Shown one piece after another: positions 1 to 6,433 of a stretch of DNA of 10,258 nt (position 1 is its first letter; every line of letters starts with the position of its first letter). The position numbers were made by a program, and so were the translations under genes. This stretch comes from Planctomycetota bacterium (lineage in GTDB: Bacteria > Planctomycetota > Planctomycetia > Planctomycetales > Planctomycetaceae): positions 9,906-20,163 of the forward strand of contig JAPLOC010000111.1 of NCBI GenBank assembly GCA_026692825.1, read 5' to 3'. The notes beneath the pieces were generated by a model, which saw only the letters and a program-made list of their open reading frames with translations, was not told the origin of the DNA and did not search any database.

Positions 1-1782
1 CCGTCGATGCCCGACAGCGATTTTAGCTTCTCGTTCAGTGCGACGGGGTCGGGGCCGTCAGTCAGCACCACAGTGGCCGGGAGTTCTGTGGAAACCTCGG
101 GAATTGCGACGTCCTGAACGCCGAGATTGTCGTACTCGATCGCCGGCGGTTTCGCGGTCGTTTCTTCGAATGAGTCGAGGGTCACGAGATCGACCGCCGG
201 CAGCGCGCTGGGAGAGGTCAGCTTGCCGGCGAATTCTGTGATCGCACCCGGTCGTCCCACCCGCCCCGAGACCCGTCGGCCCGCCAGATTGATCGCCAAT
301 TGCAGATTGTGCCATTGATTTGGTGCGAGCGACGCGACCTTTTCGATCGTCCCGTCGCTTCGCAAAGAGACACTCTCCGAGGTGATCAAGACCTCGATGA
401 GCGGCGTGGATTCGATCGCCCCAACGGTGAACCGATGCGCTCCAGTGAGACCGGGATCCGGGGCGGCGACGCGAAAGTCGAGATTCACGAAGACCCGTTC
501 GGTGCCGGGTGCCGACCGGCGGGGGTGAATCGCCTGAGTGATTCGATACCGCCCGATATCCGCTCCCACACTCGCTCCCACCCGCCCGAGCGAGTACAGG
601 TTGCGAAACGGGCTTTGAGCGGAAGTGGTGACGGCGATTTTTCCCTCGTACAGCCACGGCGGAACCAGAACCCCGTTGCTCCCTCCTGCCGCCGGTGCCT
701 GCAGTTCGAAATCGCCATCGATATCTGTCAGAGATCGCAGCACCGCCGACGACGCGGGCTGCTTCCGTTGTGCCAGACTCTGAGCGAGTGCCGCGACGCG
801 TGCTTCCGAACTTATGGTCGTGACACCGCGCGCATCCCAGGCTCAGTCCCAAAACCGACTGACCGAGCGTGTCAATCGTGTCTTGAATCGTGAGGTGGTG
901 GTAGTTCTCGGAATCGAAACCGAATCGTCGAGAGATCGCCAGGTAGCCGGTCGCTGTCACCCGTTCGGCGTAGCGGTCGGCGGGAATCTGAGCAGCCAGA
1001 ACATCTCCCGCGATCTGTTCCCGCAGGAATTCGTCGTACGGCTTGTCGGCGTTGAAGGAATCGATGACGTAGTTGCGGTAGCGCCACGCGAGTGGCACGG
1101 GATAGTCTGCGGTCTCTCCCGCGGTGTCGGCGTAACGCACCACGTCGAGCCAGTGCCGACCCCAGCGCTCGCCGTAGGCGGGCGATTTCAACAGACGGTC
1201 AACGACGGAGGCGAACGCCTGCGGAGATTCGTCGGCAAGAAACGCGTCGTCCTCTGCTGACGTTGGAGGCAGGCCGGTGAGATCAAACGTCACCCGGCGA
1301 ATCAGCGTGAGCTTGTCAGCACGGGGCGCGGGGCCTACGCCCGACAGTTCTTGCTTCGACAGAATAAACGGGTCGATCGAGGTTTGAGACCAGTCGCTGT
1401 TCTTGACGGTCGGTTCCGCCGGTGCCGTGATCGATTCAAAGGCCCAATGTCGGGTGGCTGCGAATTTGGCGGACCGGGTCGGCCAGACGGCGCCCGCCTG
1501 AATCCACGCTTTGAAGTCGGCGACCTTTTCGGCCCGCAGTGCCTTCGACTTTTCGGGAGGCATCGCGACAACGTCGGACTGTCGTTCGATCGCGTCGACC
1601 CGCAACTCGCCGGAGGTTTTGGCGTCGCCGTGGCAGCGAAAACAGGTTCCCACCAGTACGGGGCGAATCTTCGCTTCAAAGAAGTCGTCCCGCTCGTCGG
1701 CCTGGACCGCCGAAGTGAGAGCGGTCAACGACAGGCAAAACAGCAGGACGACGGCGCGCGGCAGGGAACTTGGGGCCGACAT
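1..1782 (-). pseudogene. PSCyt1/PSCyt2 (DUF1549) planctomycete cytochrome-type protein, frameshifted, 3' end outside window
   Basis: From ATG 1782-1780 the product has a Sec-type signal (hydrophobic residues 10-25, cleavage near AVQA/DE), a c-type heme motif CFRCH (47-51, PSCyt1), an MPP motif (74-76) and a PSCyt2/DUF1549 domain (about 130-325: FDLTGLPP, ERWGRHWLD, GCARCHDHKF with a second CxxCH). After Phe325 (codon 810-808) this frame becomes low-quality Arg/Ser-rich sequence. Skipping G807 opens a frame from 806 to the left edge without a stop. It begins EARVAALAQSL and contains APAAGGSNGVLVPPWLYEG and a LamG-like stretch (FVNLDFRVA, NQWHNLQLAI, IEYDNLGVQ), as expected between DUF1549 and DUF1553 in this family. 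About 40-50 residues usually following HKF (DYYALYGIF region) are missing, and about 25-35 residues seem absent after LRVD (61-63). Family lengths are from memory. An alternative ATG at 1836 lies 8 bp after the upstream stop but gives a worse signal peptide. It is either a decayed gene or a deletion artefact. Redox or binding function is unknown. Confidence 0.85.
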
Positions 1783-1844
1783 TCGCGAGACCGGTAGTAA
1801 AAGGGGGGAATGGTCGCTGGGAGACAACGAGGCCATGTGGAGAT

Positions 1845-3266
1845 TTACGCGGAACCGCTCGCCAGTTCGGGGATCGCGTCCCCCTGGCTGACAATCGGAA
1901 TCGGCCGGCCAGCGAAATTCGGAATCGAGGTGTTCCGATAGTCAATCTGGAGGTGGCGATAGAGTGTCGCCAGAAAATCTCCCGGTCCCACGCGACGCTC
2001 GATCGGGTCTTCCCCCCGCGCGTCGGTCGCGCCGATGACCTGCCCCGTTCGAATTCCGCCTCCCGCGAACAACATCGTATTCGCGCGGGGCCAGTGGTCG
2101 CGTCCGGGCTGCACAACCCCCGCGTCGCGACTCGCCACCCCGCCACCGCTCGACGCGACGTTCGAGATTCTTGGGGTCCGCCCGAATTCCCCCGTCACCA
2201 CGACCAGCACCCGCCGGTCGAGGCCCCGGGCATAGACGTCTTCGATCAATGCCGACACCGCCTGATCGAACGTCGGCATCCTGAACTGGTATGCTTCGAA
2301 AATGTGCTGATTGACGGCATGGTCGTCCCAATTCTGCACCCGACCACATAAGGGGCCGTCAAACTCCGTGGCGACAACATCCACTCCCGCCTCGACCAGG
2401 CGTCGGGCCAAGAGACACTGCTGGCCCCAGGCGTTTCTGCCGTAGCGATCCCGCAAGCGGTCGTCCTCTCGTGACAAATCGAATGCCGCCTGGGCCGCGG
2501 GACTGGTGAGCAATCCCAGCGCCTGCCGCTGGAAGCCGTCGACCGCGTCCATCGTCCCCGACAAATCTAGCCCCCGGCGAATTCGATCGAGTCCCGCCTG
2601 GAGCGCAACCCGTCTTCGCAAACCCGGTTCTTCGTCGCTCTTCAAGCCGATATTTGGAATCTGGAACTGAGGGGAACTGGGGTCACCGAAGACTTTGAAC
2701 GGCTCGTACGACGCCCCCAGATATCCCGGGCCGGCGATCTGAAAATTGTCGTAATTATCAATCGGATTGACCGCGACATAATTCGGAATCGCCCGGGTGG
2801 GATCGCGCCGCAAATGGCTGACAACGGTCATCCAGTCGGGAAACACCGGGTGCAGTTTGTCTTGCGGATCGGGGTCTCCTCCCAGTATCTGCAACGAGCC
2901 GGACGGATGCCCGCCGCCGGTGTGCGCAACCGAGCGGAGCAATGTGTACTTGTCGGCACATTGCGACAATTTGGGAATCAATTCGCCGACCCGGATGCCC
3001 GGGACGTTGGTATCAATGACGCCGAACGGGCCGCGAAACTCGGCCGGAGCGTCGGGTTTGGTGTCAAACGTTTCGAGGTGACTCTGGCCTCCGCGCAACC
3101 AGACCAGAATGACCGCTGTCCGTTCTTTGGGATTCGGATTGGCAGCCTGCGCCTGGCAGCGCAAAACATCGGCGAGACTCAACAGGCTGAACCCGGTCAA
3201 ACCCGCTCGCAACACTTCGCGGCGGGGAAATCGAAACGGGACAGGTCGGGACTGCGGGCCGGGCAT
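1845..3266 (-). CDS. DUF1501 domain-containing exported protein (first copy)
   Basis: A 473-residue protein of the DUF1501 family (PF07394), which has an alkaline-phosphatase-superfamily-like fold and no settled biochemical role. It is very abundant in Planctomycetes, usually next to PSCyt/DUF1549 genes, as here. Visible marks are a twin-arginine-like N-terminus (PRREVL, about 14-19, then a hydrophobic stretch to about 40), the GGQSHLETFD motif (59-68), RDRYGRNAWGQQ (272-283), WDDH (313-316), TGEFGRTP (358-365) and GRDHWP (388-393). All match the usual order and length, so the gene looks intact. I chose ATG 3266 because it puts the Arg pair near the N-terminus. In-frame starts at 3323 and 3350 are also possible, but they add an unlikely extension, and the one at 3350 overlaps the upstream gene. 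The stop TAA at 1847-1845 lies 62 bp before the chosen PSCyt start. No Shine-Dalgarno is visible. Export by Tat is inferred. Confidence 0.93.
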   Translation of the reverse strand: MPGPQSRPVPFRFPRREVLRAGLTGFSLLSLADVLRCQAQAANPNPKERTAVILVWLRGGQSHLETFDTKPDAPAEFRGPFGVIDTNVPGIRVGELIPKLSQCADKYTLLRSVAHTGGGHPSGSLQILGGDPDPQDKLHPVFPDWMTVVSHLRRDPTRAIPNYVAVNPIDNYDNFQIAGPGYLGASYEPFKVFGDPSSPQFQIPNIGLKSDEEPGLRRRVALQAGLDRIRRGLDLSGTMDAVDGFQRQALGLLTSPAAQAAFDLSREDDRLRDRYGRNAWGQQCLLARRLVEAGVDVVATEFDGPLCGRVQNWDDHAVNQHIFEAYQFRMPTFDQAVSALIEDVYARGLDRRVLVVVTGEFGRTPRISNVASSGGGVASRDAGVVQPGRDHWPRANTMLFAGGGIRTGQVIGATDARGEDPIERRVGPGDFLATLYRHLQIDYRNTSIPNFAGRPIPIVSQGDAIPELASGSA

Positions 3267-3298
3267 GGCAAGACGATCTGAGACGGGGAATCGGAAGA

Positions 3299-3316
3299 CT
3301 GTATTGCGCTGTATTG
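3299..3316. promoter_or_regulatory. Tandem 8-bp direct repeat, candidate regulator site
   Basis: CTGTATTG at 3299-3306 is repeated exactly at 3309-3316 with a CG spacer. The period is therefore 10 bp, close to one helical turn. On the coding strand it reads CAATACAG-CG-CAATACAG and sits in the short gap between the ceramidase-like stop (3325) and the chosen DUF1501 start (3266). Tandem half-sites on the same helix face are typical of some activators, but no factor is recognised and chance is possible. Confidence 0.25.
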
Positions 3317-3324
3317 TACACATG

Positions 3325-4716
3325 TCATCCCAGAAGTGTCCGCATCGCATCGGTCAACTGGTCATCGACCGACGGCTCGCAGAACGCCACGCTGACTTCG
3401 TATCCACCGAACGGATACTCCTCCTTGATCGGAAGGTACCACGGACCGCCGTCGCCGTACGCGGCCGTCGCGACGAATTTGTTGGGGGCGAATTTCTGTG
3501 CCCGCAGTTGGTACTCGACAAAACACTCGGCGGGCAAGTGCAGCAGTGCCACGTCGTCCAGCATCAGGGAACTCAAAATGATCGGCTGTTTCGCCTGCAC
3601 CCGGCGGATCCAGCTCAGTGTGTACGCCGGTCGATTCCGGCTCACCACCGCCCCCTGTTTGTTCGCGATCTCCTGCTCGATTTTCGCCGCGTCAAACGTG
3701 GCGCGGGGGACCGGAAGCACTTCGACGGTCCGCCAGGTGAGCTTGCTCAGCGGTTTCGGTTTCAATTCTTTTTCCGAGGCGACAATCCCGTCGTAGACCC
3801 GACCACTCAACAGAGGGCGGGCTTCTTTCGATCCGTCGTTGTATTTGCCGGCGGCGACATTTCCCGAGCAGCCGGTGAAGTAGATGTGCAGACAGTCGGG
3901 CTCTTCCGCCTGGCGACGCTTTCGCGCCAAGCCGCAAAAGTCGCTGCTGACCCGCCCGTCGGCGTAGTAGCTCATGGGATGCGTCGCGTAGTAGTGACAG
4001 GCGACGACCTTTTTCCCGCCCTGGTAGTAGGCCACAGTCTTGAGCCAGGGGTCGATCAACCCCTCCGGCAGCGCGATCAGCGCCTCGTCTTTGCAGGCGC
4101 TCCCGCGCATCGATTTGATGTTTCCCTTCTCATCGCGCGAGACGCGGCGATTGCTGGCCACCTTTTCGACTTGCCCCTGTCCGGTGGCGATATGCGTGAG
4201 CGGCTGCGCTTTCTTCACCGCCTCCGCCGTCGCGGTCCGCCCCCGTTCCAGGCATTTTCGGAAGAATTCCAGGTCGAGAATGTGGGGCAGATCTCCCTGG
4301 GCACCCACGACCCGTTCAGCCTCCACGCAGGCCATGGGAGCATTGTGCTGATGGACACAATGCACCGCGACCCGGTCCGGCGTGGTTCCCGCCCCCTCGG
4401 CCAACGCGGTTCGCCATTCCAGATGGGCGGCGTTCAGCAGCCCGGTCCAATCCACCGCGCAGATCACAATCGGCTTTCCCGCCCCGAGGATCACAAAACC
4501 GAGCGCTTCGAGTTCGTCATCGACAACCGCGACATGCGGAATCCAGCCGCCACAGCACGAGTGCCCCACCGGCGGAGTCACATCGAAGCGGAATGCTGCG
4601 ATGGAAATTCCCTCGGCCGCCGTTTGTTCCGAACGGGCTTCTCCCAGAACAAATCCAAACGCGGGAAGGGACGCCGACAGCGCTGCGGTCAGAAAGTCGC
4701 GACGGTCGAGTGGCAT
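3325..4716 (-). CDS. Neutral/alkaline ceramidase N-terminal-domain protein, exported
   Basis: A 463-residue protein resembling the N-terminal catalytic domain of neutral/alkaline non-lysosomal ceramidases (PF04734), zinc amidases that cleave the N-acyl bond of ceramide. An N-terminal Tat signal is clear (DRRDFL, 4-9, then AALSASLPAF). Family marks are FDVTPPVG (44-51), VDWTGL (88-93), HCVHQHNAP (119-127), YYATHPMS (242-249), TGCSGNVAAGKYND (281-294), LPAECFVEYQL (394-404) and GDGGPWYLP (421-429). By analogy with the Pseudomonas enzyme, His122/His124, His246, Glu397 and Tyr427 could form the zinc site, and Ser284 the nucleophile position. This assignment is inferred. True ceramidases are longer (about 650-750 residues) because of a C-terminal domain that is absent here, so the substrate may be something else; many planctomycete members are of this short type. 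ATG 4716 is chosen because it starts the Tat signal. The stop TGA is at 3327-3325, 58 bp before the next gene. No Shine-Dalgarno is seen; the leader is C-rich. Confidence 0.9.
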   Translation of the reverse strand: MPLDRRDFLTAALSASLPAFGFVLGEARSEQTAAEGISIAAFRFDVTPPVGHSCCGGWIPHVAVVDDELEALGFVILGAGKPIVICAVDWTGLLNAAHLEWRTALAEGAGTTPDRVAVHCVHQHNAPMACVEAERVVGAQGDLPHILDLEFFRKCLERGRTATAEAVKKAQPLTHIATGQGQVEKVASNRRVSRDEKGNIKSMRGSACKDEALIALPEGLIDPWLKTVAYYQGGKKVVACHYYATHPMSYYADGRVSSDFCGLARKRRQAEEPDCLHIYFTGCSGNVAAGKYNDGSKEARPLLSGRVYDGIVASEKELKPKPLSKLTWRTVEVLPVPRATFDAAKIEQEIANKQGAVVSRNRPAYTLSWIRRVQAKQPIILSSLMLDDVALLHLPAECFVEYQLRAQKFAPNKFVATAAYGDGGPWYLPIKEEYPFGGYEVSVAFCEPSVDDQLTDAMRTLLG

Positions 4717-4752
4717 GGCGGGGAGTTTTTCGTTGGGGGAAGGAATTGGGGA

Positions 4753-4761
4753 GGGGGGGGG
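4753..4761. repeat. Nine-base G homopolymer (C9 in the leader)
   Basis: A run of nine G on the plus strand lies 36 bp upstream of the ceramidase-like start and is followed by further C-rich sequence in the mRNA leader. It is outside the chosen coding frame. Such tracts can slip in replication or sequencing, but no functional role is shown. Confidence 0.4.
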
Positions 4762-4841
4762 TGACCACGAGTGGCAACATACGCCAATCACATCGTGTGC
4801 TTTTCGCGAAGCCGCAACCGCCAGAACTCGGTGGTCCTGTG

Positions 4842-4870
4842 CGCTTCCTGACGGGCGTGGCTCTGTTGTC
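4842..4870. repeat. Possible dispersed intergenic repeat fragment (TGACGGGCGTGGCTCTG core)
   Basis: The plus strand around 4849-4865 reads TGACGGGCGTGGCTCTG. Read in one frame with the preceding bases it encodes LPDGRGSV. I recall that peptide from many spurious short hypothetical proteins of Planctomycetes, Acidobacteria and relatives, which suggests a dispersed intergenic repeat family. Only one copy lies in this window, so repetition cannot be shown here. The call rests on memory. Confidence 0.35.
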
Positions 4871-4889
4871 TACACTGTGTTTCCGCAGT

Positions 4890-4903
4890 GCGGGTTGTCC
4901 CGC
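4890..4903. other. Small perfect hairpin downstream of DUF1501
   Basis: GCGGG-TTGT-CCCGC, a 5-bp GC-only stem with a 4-nt loop, begins 14 bases past the DUF1501 stop codon on the minus strand. It has no following U-tract, so it is not a canonical intrinsic terminator. It could protect or help end the transcript, or be chance. Confidence 0.3.
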
Positions 4904-4917
4904 TGACTCGACTCCAT

Positions 4918-6321
4918 TCAGCCGAACAGTCGTTCCAGCGGCTCTCCGGTTTCGAGCAGCGGGACCGGGCGATTCTGGGCGTCGAGGATTCGGGTCGCAG
5001 GGTCGATTCCCAGTGCGTGAAAGACCGTAGCGGCCATGTCTTCGGGCGAGACCGGATTGTCCGCGGGATAGGCGGCGTCTTTGTCCGACCGGCCCCAGAC
5101 GGCCCCGCCGCGGATCCCCGCCCCAGCCAACAGCGCAGGAAAACAGTAACTCCAGTGATCGCGACCCCAGTTCGCCTTGCCTTGCGGCGTACGGCCCATT
5201 TCGCCGAGGCAGACCACCAGAGTCTCATCGAGCAATCCGCGTTCTTCGAGATCGACGAGCAGTGTTGACAGCGTCTGGTCGAGGCCGGGCAACATGTACT
5301 TGTCGGCGTCGGCGTTGGACAAATGGCTGTCCCAACTGTAGCCGTCGGGCGCGTCCCACAGCAGAGTGACAAACCGAGCCCCCGCTTCGAGCATCCGCCG
5401 GGCGACGACCGCCGACTGCCCGAATAGATGTCGGCCGTAACGGTCGCGCATCGCGTCGGGTTCGCGACGCAAATCGAGCGCGTTGCGGAGTTTTTCTGAA
5501 GTGGCCAGCGTGAAGGCGCGGTCGCGGGTGCGATCGAACGAAGTGAGTTTGACTCCCTGATCGAATAGCCGTCGCTGGTCGTCGAGTTGGTCCAATAAAC
5601 CCCGGCGATCATTGAGGCGATCGAGCGTTAGTTCGGGAACGCCGTCGAGTTCCTTGAGTCGAAACTGCAAGTCCTCGTCGGTGCAGTCGCGAAAATACGG
5701 ATTGTCGGTGGGGTTCCGTTTGCGGATCCCCGTCGCCAGGGCGTTGTACTGCCGCCCCAGCCACCCCGCGTACTGACCCAGCCGATCGTAGCCTTGGATG
5801 TGCCCCAGTTTGTTCGGCAGATAGACATAACTGGGCACGTCGCGTCGATCACCTCCCGGCGACCTTGAGTCGAGGTATTCGACGACCGAACCCATCGCCG
5901 GCCAGTCTTTGTCCGTCGCGTCGACACCGGCCGCCCCGCGGGGCACGATTGGCATCGGTCGACCGGTCTGAATGTAGTGGCATGCGTTGTGGTCGTTCTG
6001 TTTGTGGTTCACCGTCCGGACGACCGCGAATTTGTCGGAAATCTGTGCCAGTCGGGGGAGTTTCTCGCTGATCAACAAGCCCGGCGTGCGCGACGCGATG
6101 GGCTGGTATGGTCCCCGAATTCCCGTCGCCGCCTCCGGTTTCAGATCGAACGTCTCCAACTGACTGGGGCCGCCAAACAGGAAGACGAACAAAACCGACT
6201 TGGCCCGCGCGATCAAGTCCGTCGAAACCTCCTCAGCGGAGAGGAGTCGGGGGAGCGACAAGCCAAACAACCCGGTCCCCGCGACTTGCAGCACGTCGCG
6301 GCGAGCCACACCGCCGCACAC
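4918..6321 (-). CDS. DUF1501 domain-containing exported protein (second copy)
   Basis: A 467-residue DUF1501 (PF07394) protein, complete over the domain and clearly a different lineage from the other copy in this window. Marks are GVARRDVL (4-11) followed by a hydrophobic segment (about 12-29, Tat-like), FGGPSQLETFD (49-59), RDRYGRHLFGQS (292-303), WDSH (330-333), LGEMGRTPQGK (372-382) and GRDHW (386-390). It ends PLERLFG, TGA at 4920-4918. The function is unknown; an exported or surface role with PSCyt-type partners is the usual inference. The only standard in-frame start is GTG 6321-6319. In this family an IGSPPR-like stretch often precedes the CGGVARRD segment. That stretch is in fact encoded directly upstream (codons back to about 6345, then an in-frame TAA), but without ATG, GTG or TTG. 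The real start may therefore be GTG or a rare ATT/ATC just upstream. Confidence 0.92.
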   Translation of the reverse strand: MCGGVARRDVLQVAGTGLFGLSLPRLLSAEEVSTDLIARAKSVLFVFLFGGPSQLETFDLKPEAATGIRGPYQPIASRTPGLLISEKLPRLAQISDKFAVVRTVNHKQNDHNACHYIQTGRPMPIVPRGAAGVDATDKDWPAMGSVVEYLDSRSPGGDRRDVPSYVYLPNKLGHIQGYDRLGQYAGWLGRQYNALATGIRKRNPTDNPYFRDCTDEDLQFRLKELDGVPELTLDRLNDRRGLLDQLDDQRRLFDQGVKLTSFDRTRDRAFTLATSEKLRNALDLRREPDAMRDRYGRHLFGQSAVVARRMLEAGARFVTLLWDAPDGYSWDSHLSNADADKYMLPGLDQTLSTLLVDLEERGLLDETLVVCLGEMGRTPQGKANWGRDHWSYCFPALLAGAGIRGGAVWGRSDKDAAYPADNPVSPEDMAATVFHALGIDPATRILDAQNRPVPLLETGEPLERLFG

Positions 6322-6388
6322 GCGTGGTGGCGAGCCAATGTCGATATCAGGTTATCGGCGGATTGGGTCCTGGGCAAGAGGGGCGGGA

Positions 6389-6405
6389 TGACTCACTGTG
6401 ATTCA
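6389..6405. promoter_or_regulatory. Imperfect 17-bp palindrome, possible operator
   Basis: TGACTCAC-T-GTGATTCA has matching 8-base arms with one mismatch around a single central base. It lies in the 112-bp gap between the VCBS stop (6434) and the DUF1501 start (6321). It has the size of a dimeric repressor site, but by my estimate a few such near-palindromes are expected by chance in 10 kb. No factor is recognised. Confidence 0.2.
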
Positions 6406-6433
6406 GACAATTCTTCATCACCCCACCCTTGTC

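Larger units (their letters stand above)
4717..4917. other. Intergenic region between DUF1501 and the ceramidase-like gene
   Basis: At about 200 bp this is the largest non-coding gap in the window. It holds a small perfect hairpin near the upstream gene's stop, a possible dispersed repeat core around 4845-4870 and the C9 tract near the downstream start. No convincing -35/-10 promoter pair, U-tract terminator or small gene is visible. The downstream gene could be read through from the DUF1501 gene or have its own promoter here. Confidence 0.6.

Noticed and set aside
58..807. Continuation of the PSCyt frame beyond the HKF motif as a real C-terminal domain.
   Set aside because: The sequence is Arg/Ser/Gly-rich without family similarity, whereas the next frame gives a convincing PSCyt-family continuation.
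3109..4764. Long plus-strand open frame of about 550 codons.
   Set aside because: It lies antisense to the ceramidase-like and DUF1501 genes, has no recognisable domain, and is explained by the high-GC codon pattern of the minus-strand genes.
4890..4903. Intrinsic terminator after the second DUF1501 gene.
   Set aside because: The stem is only 5 bp and no U-tract follows on the coding strand.
4918..5612. Other minus-frame and plus-frame open frames within the second DUF1501 gene.
   Set aside because: Shadows of the DUF1501 gene, with no motifs and atypical composition.
6389..6405. The near-palindrome as a strong operator claim.
   Set aside because: Several 7-of-8 palindromes are expected by chance in 10 kb, so it is listed only as a weak feature and not as a finding.
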